IMG/VR virus record: IMGVR_UViG_3300030118_002460
Coordinates: 1 to 64,000 of that record
Origin: a virus
Reading direction: 5' to 3' (one strand)
Length of the DNA: 64,000 nt
Each line of letters starts with the position of its first letter. The first letter of the stretch is position 1. Below, piece after piece: positions 29,240 to 36,453 of the stretch. The notes below the pieces were generated by a model that had not been told where the DNA came from, did no database searches, and worked only from the letters and a program-made list of their open reading frames with translations. Made by a program: the position numbers and the translations under genes.

Positions 29240-29812
29240 ATGAAGAACATTATTATTATTAAAAGTGACTTGAATGTAGAACCAATACTAAACCAAATCA
29301 AGCAGAATTGGAGAGACTGGGATTGGGTTTCCTCTCTCCAGAAAGAGACTATTGGTGGTGACAAAGATCCATATGGATTCTTGCCCCTTGTTTGGGCTAA
29401 GGTTAAGAATGGTGAGAGTCCCAAAGATGTGGATGTGACACAAAAGACACCTCTTTTTGATCATTTCTCTGAGGTGCATAAGTTTTGGAAAAAGAATAAA
29501 ATATACAAGACTGGCAGAGCAGCATTCTTCAAATTAGAACCTGATGGGACTGTTGGAGAGCATATTGATGAAGGTAAATATTACCTCACCAAGGATAGAT
29601 ATCACCTATCACTACAATCCAGATATCATTACACTGTTGGAGATGAAGAGATGATTGTTGAACCAGGGACCTTCTTCTGGTTTAACAATAAACTCCCACA
29701 TAGTGCTCATAACATTGGAGACGTTGATAGAGTTTCCTTGGTATGGGATGTTCCTCATAATACTAGAAATCCCCATCACAGAACTGGGACAAGAGGTCAG
29801 GGTTTTGGATGA
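29240..29812 (+). CDS. Aspartyl/asparaginyl beta-hydroxylase family protein
   Basis: Fe(II)/2-oxoglutarate-dependent dioxygenase of the Asp/Asn beta-hydroxylase family, 190 residues. The double-stranded beta-helix signature is visible: HID (108-110) after FKLEPDGTVGE, RYHLSLQSRYHY (about 120-131), and EPGTFFWFNNKLPHSAHN (about 141-158), followed by R164 and D170, which fit the 2-oxoglutarate and metal ligands. These enzymes hydroxylate Asp or Asn in proteins. It starts three bases after gp14 and precedes gp15's late promoter, so it is made with neck and tail proteins and may modify a virion component. A small-molecule substrate or a host regulatory target are alternatives. Confidence 0.85.
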   Translation: MKNIIIIKSDLNVEPILNQIKQNWRDWDWVSSLQKETIGGDKDPYGFLPLVWAKVKNGESPKDVDVTQKTPLFDHFSEVHKFWKKNKIYKTGRAAFFKLEPDGTVGEHIDEGKYYLTKDRYHLSLQSRYHYTVGDEEMIVEPGTFFWFNNKLPHSAHNIGDVDRVSLVWDVPHNTRNPHHRTGTRGQGFG

Positions 29813-29814
29813 CT

Positions 29815-29821
29815 CTAAATA
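29815..29821 (+). promoter_or_regulatory. Late promoter box CTAAATA (gp15)
   Basis: CTAAATA 22 bases before the gp15 ATG in a short intergenic gap. Confidence 0.6.
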
Positions 29822-29843
29822 GAAATATAATCAATTCACAACA

Positions 29844-30854
29844 ATGTTTGAGTATTTCTATAATGAGATTTTCAGATCTGTAATTATTGGATTTGGATCA
29901 CTCTTCAATGGTATTGAGATCAAGCATAAGGATGCTAGTGATGATGTTTATAGCGTCATCAAAGTTCCTCTTGCATATGGTCCTACTCAAAAGTTTCTTG
30001 CAAGATTAGAGCAAACTCCTGATCTGAATACACCAGTTCAAATGACTCTTCCTAGGATGTCATTTGAGTTCACTAACTTGCAATATGACCCTGAGAGAAA
30101 GGTAACTCAATCTCAGGCATTTTTTGTTGTGGGTGATGATGGTCAAAAAGTCAAAAAGACTTTTATGCCTGTCCCATATAATATGACTATTGAGTTGTCT
30201 GTAATGACTAAACTCAATGATGATATGCTTCAGATCACTGAGCAAATCCTTCCATACTTTCAACCAGGTTATACACTTCCTATCAAGTTCCTTGGTGAAC
30301 TTGCAGAGGTTCAGAATGTTCCAATTGTGATTGAAAGCATTCAAATGGAAGATGATTATGAAGGCAACTTTGACACCAGAAGAGCACTAGTATATACCTT
30401 CCAATTCACTGCAAAAACCTATCTGTATGGTCCCACAACTGATGTTACAGGTGAGATCATTAAGAAGGTTCAGATTGGTTATATTTCTGGTAACAGATCC
30501 ACATCATCTAATATCAACTTCAATAGAGATGTAACATATCGTGTTGAACCAAGGGCAGTCATTGATCATAATGATTCAACACTTACCCAACTGGAAAAAG
30601 ATCTTGATAAGACCACAACTTACATTGATGTTGAGGATGGTACTAAACTAATTAAGGGTGGTTATGTTGATATTAATGGAGAAAGTCTATACATTAAGGA
30701 TATCTCTGGTAACAGAGCAACAGTAAGAAGAGCACAAGATAAAACTAGGGCAGCAATTCACCCATCTGGTTCTGCAATCAACAGCATCACCAAAGCAGAT
30801 GTGCCATTCATTGATGATGGTGACAACTTTGGTTTTGATGGTAGCACTTTCTGA
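29844..30854 (+). CDS. gp15: Tail sheath stabiliser gp15 with C-terminal add-on
   Basis: T4 gp15-like tail terminator that caps the sheath and tube and joins the tail to the head. The N-terminal FEYFYNEIFRSVIIGFGSLF, the LPRMSFEF segment (about residues 70-77) and MLQITEQILPYFQPGYTLP (about 129-147) match the family. At 336 residues it is longer than T4 gp15 (272). The extra C-terminal part (about 240-336) contains a VDINGESLYIKDIS ... TVRRAQDKTRAAIHPSG segment, the same DE...RG...H-type module seen in the giant baseplate proteins. It follows a late box and is followed by gp16. Confidence 0.9.
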   Translation: MFEYFYNEIFRSVIIGFGSLFNGIEIKHKDASDDVYSVIKVPLAYGPTQKFLARLEQTPDLNTPVQMTLPRMSFEFTNLQYDPERKVTQSQAFFVVGDDGQKVKKTFMPVPYNMTIELSVMTKLNDDMLQITEQILPYFQPGYTLPIKFLGELAEVQNVPIVIESIQMEDDYEGNFDTRRALVYTFQFTAKTYLYGPTTDVTGEIIKKVQIGYISGNRSTSSNINFNRDVTYRVEPRAVIDHNDSTLTQLEKDLDKTTTYIDVEDGTKLIKGGYVDINGESLYIKDISGNRATVRRAQDKTRAAIHPSGSAINSITKADVPFIDDGDNFGFDGSTF

Positions 30855-30866
30855 TAGGAATGAATC

Positions 30867-31289
30867 ATGTCTAACAAATTTGATAAATTAAATGAAACAT
30901 TTGATGTAACTCCTACTGAAGTAGAAATACAGCAGACTACACCAGAGGACAGAATCAAACAAATTAAAAGTTCCTCAGAAGATATACGTAAAGACTACGA
31001 ATATACTAGGGGCAATCTGTATTCCATCATTGAAAAGGGTCAAGAAGCAATCAATGGGATTCTAGAACTTGCTCAAGAGAGTGAAATGCCCAGAGCATAT
31101 GAAGTTGCTGGTCAGTTGATCAAAAATGTCTCTGATGCAACAGATAAATTGATGGATCTTCAGAAAAAACTGAAGGATGTCAATGAAGAGAAAGAACAAA
31201 AGGGTCCAACCACTGTAAATAATGCTCTATTTGTTGGTTCAACTGCTGATTTACAAAAAATGTTGAAGCAGGCATCACAAGATAAATAA
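30867..31289 (+). CDS. gp16: Small terminase subunit gp16
   Basis: T4 gp16-like small terminase, which recognises DNA and stimulates the large terminase during headful packaging. The central helical hairpin (RKDYEYTRGNLYSIIEKGQE, then AINGILELAQESEMPRAYEV, about residues 45-80) fits the family's coiled-coil oligomerisation core. The C-terminal VGSTADLQKMLKQA matches the conserved V-F-V-G-S-T/P-x-x-L-x-x-x-L ending. At 140 residues it is slightly shorter than T4 gp16 (164). Unlike in T4, the large subunit is not next door; five genes intervene. Confidence 0.87.
   Translation: MSNKFDKLNETFDVTPTEVEIQQTTPEDRIKQIKSSSEDIRKDYEYTRGNLYSIIEKGQEAINGILELAQESEMPRAYEVAGQLIKNVSDATDKLMDLQKKLKDVNEEKEQKGPTTVNNALFVGSTADLQKMLKQASQDK
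31281..31288 (+). promoter_or_regulatory. Late promoter GATAAATA
   Basis: GATAAATA overlaps the gp16 stop codon and lies 26 bases before the next ATG (31315). Confidence 0.65.
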
Positions 31290-31314
31290 TAACAAAGAAA
31301 TTCTTACCTATAAA

Positions 31315-32292
31315 ATGAATGATTTAGGAGATTTCTTCAGTCTGATTGGAGAAGAGAAGAGAAAAAAGGAAGAAAAGCAGAAAGAATTGATTGGAGAAGT
31401 CACTCTTGGAGACCTTTTTGCGTCTTTGAGTGAAGAAAAGAAGAAATTAAAGGATAAAGAAGACAAAAAAGCAAAAGAAAGAGCAGAATTAATCAAAAAT
31501 GCAAAGGTTTTTGAGACATTTTTGTTCTCAGAACCCAAAAAAGAGGTAGATACTAGTGATTGGAGGGACAATTACGTTCCAACAGAGATAGAAACCACTA
31601 ATATCATTGAACCAGAACCCCTAAAACCCTCCTCTGAATCAGAAATTATTGAGGAATCAATAGAAGAACTAGAAACCCTCTCCAAAATCAGGAAAGATGT
31701 GGATGTTGAGGTAGATAAGTCCAACAATATACTCAAAAGCATTGAACTTCTGGACAAGTTGACACCAGATGAAGAGATTGATGAGGATGGAAAGGATAGT
31801 GATGTCAATAGGTTGAGGAGAGAGATAACTCAACTGCGTAAAATGGTCTATGAGACTGTTAGACAAACTTCTACAATTGGTGGAGGGGGTGCAGGATTCT
31901 TGAAAGACCTTGATGATGTCAGTATTGCTGGTATTCAGAGTGGATATGTTCTCACTTGGGATGAACCAAACAATAAGTGGGTTCCTAGACCTGCATCACA
32001 AGAGGTTGATCTTGGACCACTGACTAATGTTGCTGCTTCTGACAGTTCAACTATCATACAATCATCTACATTGTCTTTTGATTCTTTGCAGGGTCAGTTT
32101 ATCTCCACTACCACAGCAGGTGCTGCCACTACAAACATTGCAGGATTCCCAGTTACAACAGGAACACCACCAGACAATACCATACTCACCTTTGATACAT
32201 CTCTACAAAAATGGATCTATGACACTCCATTTAATGTTGTGGATCTTTCAGATGGTGTACAAGATGGAACTCTTGATGCTGGAGGCTTCTGA
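31315..32292 (+). CDS. Virion-associated protein: charged coiled coil plus fibre-type C-terminus (325 aa)
   Basis: The first ~70 residues are an extremely Lys/Glu-rich helix (GEEKRKKEEKQKELIGEVTL) repeated in part as LGDLFASLSEEKKKLKDKED. A second acidic helical stretch follows (about 100-185). From about residue 190 the style changes to a fibre-like region: FLKDLDDVSIAGIQSGYVLT followed by WDEPNNKWVPRPA, a short motif seen in many phage tail fibre and appendage proteins. It has its own late promoter and lies next to the fibre-like 683-residue gene. A rod-like connector or fibre-assembly protein is likely; no exact family is recognised. Confidence 0.65.
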   Translation: MNDLGDFFSLIGEEKRKKEEKQKELIGEVTLGDLFASLSEEKKKLKDKEDKKAKERAELIKNAKVFETFLFSEPKKEVDTSDWRDNYVPTEIETTNIIEPEPLKPSSESEIIEESIEELETLSKIRKDVDVEVDKSNNILKSIELLDKLTPDEEIDEDGKDSDVNRLRREITQLRKMVYETVRQTSTIGGGGAGFLKDLDDVSIAGIQSGYVLTWDEPNNKWVPRPASQEVDLGPLTNVAASDSSTIIQSSTLSFDSLQGQFISTTTAGAATTNIAGFPVTTGTPPDNTILTFDTSLQKWIYDTPFNVVDLSDGVQDGTLDAGGF

Positions 32293-32298
32293 TAAATA
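32291..32298 (+). promoter_or_regulatory. Late promoter GATAAATA (fibre-like gene)
   Basis: GATAAATA overlapping the upstream stop codon (TGA 32290-32292), 48 bases before the ATG at 32347. A small hairpin lies between the box and the gene. Confidence 0.6.
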
Positions 32299-32305
32299 AT
32301 ATAAC

Positions 32306-32325
32306 CCTGCTACATAGCAGGTTTT
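32306..32325 (+). terminator. Weak hairpin with T-run between box and gene
   Basis: CCTGCT (32306-32311) pairs with AGCAGG (32316-32321) around ACAT, followed by four Ts. It could be a weak terminator, or a 5' mRNA hairpin of the fibre-like gene because the late box lies upstream of it. Confidence 0.4.
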
Positions 32326-32346
32326 CCAGGTACATACCAACTTATA

Positions 32347-34398
32347 ATGGCAAATCCAAAGATTAAGTTTAAGCGATCTGGTGTCGCCAATAAGAGACCT
32401 ACGCTGGCAAATTTAGAGTTAGGCGAGATAGCTCTAAACACTTATGATGGTAAACTTTTCACCAGACAAGATACTGGTGGTGTTGGTATTGCCACAACAG
32501 TTATTGTTGTAAACCCCTGGACAGAGAATTTTGGTGGAACCCAAGTCACCTATGATGGTGGCATAAATGTAAAAGATATAGTTGTTACTGGTGTAACAAC
32601 TCTTGGGCAGATTAATGGAACAACTGCCTCATTCAGTGGTAATATTTCAGTTGGTGGCACACTTACTTATGAAGATGTAACTAATGTAGATTCAGTTGGA
32701 TTAATAACTGCCAGAACTGGAATTAATGTTCTAGCAGGTGGTGTTGATGCAGTTGGTATTTCAACATTCAGCACAGGTATTGGAACAGTCCATATTGGCA
32801 CTGGCACCACAGCATTAATGGTTGATGGTGATGCTAGGATTCTAGGCATCCTGACTGTTGGTAGATCATCTGTTACTATTGATGGTGAGAACAATACAGT
32901 TAGTGTTGGTATTGTTACTATTACCAATTCTGAGGTGGTGCTTGGTAATAATGTTACCATCAATGCAAGTGCAACAGGTATTAACTCTGCACCTAATGTA
33001 TTCTATGTTGCCAAAGATGGCAATGATACTAACAATGGAACATCTATTGATAATGCTTTCCTGACCATCAAGGCAGCAGTTGGAGTAGCACAATCAGGAA
33101 CAGTTATCAAAGTTCTATCTGGTAACTATGTTGAAAATAATCCTATCACACTTCCTGCTTTTGTCTCTGTGGTTGGTGATGATTTGAGGAGTGTTAAGGT
33201 TCTTCCAAACAATAATACACAAGATATTTTTCATGTCAATAAAGGATGCAAGTTGGCAAATATGACCTTCTCTGGTCATTTGCATCCCTCTGCTGCTGTT
33301 GCTTTCCCAACTGCTGGTGCTACTAATGTTGGTGGTGGTAAGTGGAAAGGACCATACATTCAGAACTGCACTAGTGACACCACAACAGGCACAGGGATTT
33401 TTGTTGATGGTGATAAGGCAGTTAAAACAAAGTCTATGAATGTGGACTCCTTCACTCAATATAATCAGGGTGGAGTTGGAGTAGCAGTCACTAATGAAGG
33501 ATACGCTCAGTTAGTATCTGTATTCACTATATGTTGCAATAAAGGAGTAAGTGCCCATAAGGGAGGTCAGGCAGATCTTGCTAACAGTAATTCCAGTTTT
33601 GGCACATTTGGATTGGTTGCTGATGGTGTCAGTACAGAGCAGTTTACAGGTATTATCACATCAAGTGGTGCTGCTGGACAAGACAATGTTGTAGTTAATG
33701 TTGGTGCAGTCACAACTAGACCATATGATGGTCAGGTTATCTATTTTGATCAACTGTTCAAGTCAGTAGATACTATCAGCATTACCAATGGTGGTAGTGG
33801 ATATACCAGCACACCATCTGTAACATTATCATCACCAACTGGACCTAATGGTGAAGTTGCCACTGCATTTGCAACTATTGAGGGTGGGGCAGTCACAGAG
33901 ATAAGTATAATCAGTAGTGGAAGTCAGTACACTGAAACTGCAACTGTTACAATCTCTGCTCCTGATTCAGGAACTACTGCCACTGCCACAGCAGTTATGC
34001 AAGATATCTACTATACCATAAATAGTTCCACTCCTATTACTGCTGGAATAACCACAATAACTCTTGCTGAAAATCTTATTAACACAGTTGGTGTTGGTAG
34101 TACAGCATACTTCTTCCAACAGAGTAAAATCATTGCAAGTTCTCATACTTTTGAATACATTGGTTCAGGTGATGACATAACATTGGCAACACCCAAGAGA
34201 GGTGGAGTTACTATTCAAGAAAATGAAGTTTTGAGTCAAAATGGAGGAAAGGTTATTTACACCAGTACAGATCAAGCTGGTAATTTCAAGATTGGAGATG
34301 ACTTCCAGATAAATCAAAACACTGGAACAATTAGTGGTAGAGCATTCTCCAAGAGTTTGTTCTCAGAAATCACACCCTTTATTCTAGCTCTGAGTTAA
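32347..34398 (+). CDS. Tail fibre-like protein with beta-helix region (683 aa)
   Basis: Probable tail fibre or surface appendage protein. The N-terminus (IKFKRSGVANKRPTLANLELGEIALNT pattern, residues 5-31) is the short adaptor-type motif found at the start of many phage fibre and receptor-binding proteins. Next comes a run of Val/Thr/Gly repeats (GVTTLGQINGTTASFSGNIS). Residues about 215-460 look like a right-handed beta-helix (pectin-lyase type) with repeated N and G turns. Two G-x-G-Y modules follow (ITNGGSGYTSTPSVTLSSP near 479; IISSGSQYTETATVTI near 521). The C-terminus contains the DQAGNFKIGDDFQI motif common in marine phage fibres. It has its own late promoter. Confidence 0.7.
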   Translation: MANPKIKFKRSGVANKRPTLANLELGEIALNTYDGKLFTRQDTGGVGIATTVIVVNPWTENFGGTQVTYDGGINVKDIVVTGVTTLGQINGTTASFSGNISVGGTLTYEDVTNVDSVGLITARTGINVLAGGVDAVGISTFSTGIGTVHIGTGTTALMVDGDARILGILTVGRSSVTIDGENNTVSVGIVTITNSEVVLGNNVTINASATGINSAPNVFYVAKDGNDTNNGTSIDNAFLTIKAAVGVAQSGTVIKVLSGNYVENNPITLPAFVSVVGDDLRSVKVLPNNNTQDIFHVNKGCKLANMTFSGHLHPSAAVAFPTAGATNVGGGKWKGPYIQNCTSDTTTGTGIFVDGDKAVKTKSMNVDSFTQYNQGGVGVAVTNEGYAQLVSVFTICCNKGVSAHKGGQADLANSNSSFGTFGLVADGVSTEQFTGIITSSGAAGQDNVVVNVGAVTTRPYDGQVIYFDQLFKSVDTISITNGGSGYTSTPSVTLSSPTGPNGEVATAFATIEGGAVTEISIISSGSQYTETATVTISAPDSGTTATATAVMQDIYYTINSSTPITAGITTITLAENLINTVGVGSTAYFFQQSKIIASSHTFEYIGSGDDITLATPKRGGVTIQENEVLSQNGGKVIYTSTDQAGNFKIGDDFQINQNTGTISGRAFSKSLFSEITPFILALS

Positions 34399-34399
34399 G

Positions 34400-34732
34400 A
34401 TGGCACAATTAGCATTAAATAGATTTCAAACAGTGACATTGGAAGTCACAAATAGTGAACAGACTGTATATACAGCACCAACTGGATATAGTGCTATTGT
34501 TCTCTATGCCCATATTGCTAATCATGGCACTGTGAATGCTACCACCACTATGAAGCATAAAAGATCTTCTGTTGAGACTGAGATAATTCATCAAGCTGCT
34601 GTACCAACTAATGATGCACTTGTCCCTATTACAGGCAAGTTGGTGTTAGAAACCAATGATTCAATCAGAATTATTGGAAGTGATAATAATACATTAAAAG
34701 TAATTTTAAGTATCTTGGAGACTGCTAACTAA
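34400..34732 (+). CDS. Small virion protein (110 aa)
   Basis: A 110-residue beta-rich protein with no recognised family name. Its pattern (TVTLEVTNSEQTVYTAPTGY, then an inner strand pair ending SILETAN) resembles small beta-sandwich head or tail decoration proteins. It starts two bases after the fibre-like gene and its stop overlaps the ATG of the next, similarly sized protein. The two look like divergent relatives: both begin with a short strand, carry TVYTAPTG/STLVEVHSG-type segments and end in a hydrophobic strand. Likely structural by context. Confidence 0.6.
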   Translation: MAQLALNRFQTVTLEVTNSEQTVYTAPTGYSAIVLYAHIANHGTVNATTTMKHKRSSVETEIIHQAAVPTNDALVPITGKLVLETNDSIRIIGSDNNTLKVILSILETAN

Positions 34733-35109
34733 TGCCTTACATAGTATCCCAAGGTGGCAACACAACCACAGCACCTCAACTTACACTTGATGCTGGTATT
34801 GTAAATTCTGGTATTCTAACTACCACTACTACCAATGAATCAACTTTGGTTGAGGTGCATTCAGGGTCATATCGTTCAGTTCAATTTCAGATTCAGGCAC
34901 AGGAAGGAGGAAATATTAATGCAACTACTATCAATGTAGTACATAATGGTTCAGAAACATTTATGTCTGAATTTGGCACTATCAATGAACCTGTTGGTAT
35001 AGCAACTTACTCCACTGACCTATCAGGAAATCAGATTAGATTGCTAGGATATCCAGCATCAGCAAACTCAACTACCTTCAATGTGGTATATACTGCCCTA
35101 AGAGTATAA
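34732..35109 (+). CDS. Small virion protein (125 aa)
   Basis: A 125-residue Ser/Thr/Asn-rich beta protein; its ATG overlaps the preceding stop (TAATG). Segments such as GSYRSVQFQIQAQEGGNINA and TTFNVVYTALRV resemble small structural domains in phage appendages. It lies directly downstream of the fibre-like gene and a 110-residue protein of the same style, so a role as fibre partner or decoration protein is plausible. No family recognised. Confidence 0.6.
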   Translation: MPYIVSQGGNTTTAPQLTLDAGIVNSGILTTTTTNESTLVEVHSGSYRSVQFQIQAQEGGNINATTINVVHNGSETFMSEFGTINEPVGIATYSTDLSGNQIRLLGYPASANSTTFNVVYTALRV

Positions 35110-35112
35110 ATA
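35105..35112 (+). promoter_or_regulatory. Late promoter TATAAATA
   Basis: Exact TATAAATA overlapping the upstream stop, 23 bases before the GTG at 35136. Confidence 0.75.
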
Positions 35113-35135
35113 TAAAGAGACTCTCTGTTAGCACT

Positions 35136-36446
35136 GTGACTATTAACGAAAATCTTAGAGATTGGTTTGGCAAAGGACCCAAAGGTGGTGCTGGTGGCGG
35201 TGGATGGGATCGCTACAATACCAAGGGTGAAAGAGTTGGCAAATGTGCACGTGAAGACAAGGATGGTGATGGTAAAGGTGATGGACCTAAACCAAAATGC
35301 TTATCCAGAGAGAAAGCAGCAAGCATGTCCAAAGCAGAGAGAGGTGCTTCTGTAAGACGCAAGAGAGCAAAGGATTCTAATCCAGACAGAAAGGGAGCAG
35401 CAATTAACGTGAACACCAAATCTAAAAAGAAAACAACAAGTGAAGGGAAAGAGCATCCTAAGAATGTAAAAGGAATTGCAAAAGAACTGGACAAAGCAGT
35501 TGAGATGCATAAGAGTCAGGCAAAAAGATTGAGAAAGGCAGATATCTCTGAGGGTGAGGGTAAGAAGGATGCTTGTTATCATAAGGTGAAAGCATCTGCA
35601 AGTGTATGGCCCTCTGCTTATGCTTCTGGTCGTCTGGTTCAGTGCCGTAAGAAAGGTGCCAAGAACTATGGTAAGTCCACAAAGAAAGAAGGGTTCCTGG
35701 AACTGCCTGAGTTTTCACAAATTCAGATTGATGCTATGAGAAAGGCAGGCATTGAAGTTGAAATTGTGGATGAGGACTGCTGGGATGGGTATGAGAAAAA
35801 GGGTATGAAGACTATGTTTGGTAAAAGATACCCAAACTGTGTCAAAAAGAAAAAGACCAAGAAAGAAGAAGTAGATACAGAGGGTGAAATTATTAACGAG
35901 AATGAGAAAGAATGTCACAAGTGCCTTGGTGAAGGTTGCAGATATTGTGATGGAACAGGTACAATTGATGAGGCAGTAAGAATGCCTTCACAACAGGGAA
36001 ATGTCTATCTTGTTGGTTTCCAATGGAGAGGCAAGTACATGATGATGAAGATTTTCTTCCCAGAGGTTAAGAGACCCAGTAGAGATGAAGTTCAATCTGC
36101 TCTTGAAAAGATCTACCCTGGTTGCCGTGTTATGAGATATGACATGGCACCATACCAACCTGGTGACACTTACTTGAATATTGGTGAAGAATTAGAAGAG
36201 GCTGCTGCCTGGACTAAGAAATCTGGTAAAAATGAAAAAGGAGGTTTGAATGAAAAAGGTAGAAAGTCGTATGAACGTGAAAACCCAGGAAGCGATCTTA
36301 AGGCACCTTCAAAAAAAGTTGGAAATCCTAGGAGAGCGTCTTTTTGTGCGAGAATGAAAGGTATGAAGAAGAAGTTGACTTCTTCTAAGACTGCTAATGA
36401 TCCTGATAGCAGGATTAATAAATCTCTTAGAGCTTGGAATTGCTGA
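35136..36446 (+). CDS. Mosaic basic protein with DUF5872-like and DnaJ-type zinc segments (436 aa)
   Basis: A 436-residue protein made of several short basic blocks. Residues 6-90 (WFGKGPKGGAGGGGWDRYNT, then KGERVGKCAREDKDGDGKGD) resemble a DUF5872-type domain. About 145-185 is a Cys/Lys block (DACYHKVKASASVWPSAYAS). Residues about 257-275 read CHKCLGEGCRYCDGTG, a single DnaJ-style CxxCxGxGCxxCxGxG zinc motif. The last 70 residues (SGKNEKGGLNEKGRKSYERE, then RRASFCARMKGMKKKLTSSK) form another basic module I recall from marine phages. The start is GTG, because the first domain begins at residue 6 and no suitable ATG precedes it. A late box precedes it and gp17 follows. A nucleic-acid-binding or packaged virion role is possible. 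Confidence 0.65.
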   Translation: MTINENLRDWFGKGPKGGAGGGGWDRYNTKGERVGKCAREDKDGDGKGDGPKPKCLSREKAASMSKAERGASVRRKRAKDSNPDRKGAAINVNTKSKKKTTSEGKEHPKNVKGIAKELDKAVEMHKSQAKRLRKADISEGEGKKDACYHKVKASASVWPSAYASGRLVQCRKKGAKNYGKSTKKEGFLELPEFSQIQIDAMRKAGIEVEIVDEDCWDGYEKKGMKTMFGKRYPNCVKKKKTKKEEVDTEGEIINENEKECHKCLGEGCRYCDGTGTIDEAVRMPSQQGNVYLVGFQWRGKYMMMKIFFPEVKRPSRDEVQSALEKIYPGCRVMRYDMAPYQPGDTYLNIGEELEEAAAWTKKSGKNEKGGLNEKGRKSYERENPGSDLKAPSKKVGNPRRASFCARMKGMKKKLTSSKTANDPDSRINKSLRAWNC

Positions 36447-36453
36447 TTAATTT

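Noticed and set aside
29826-29831. TATAAT before gp15
   Set aside because: No suitable -35, and an unambiguous CTAAATA late box lies just upstream in front of a late gene.
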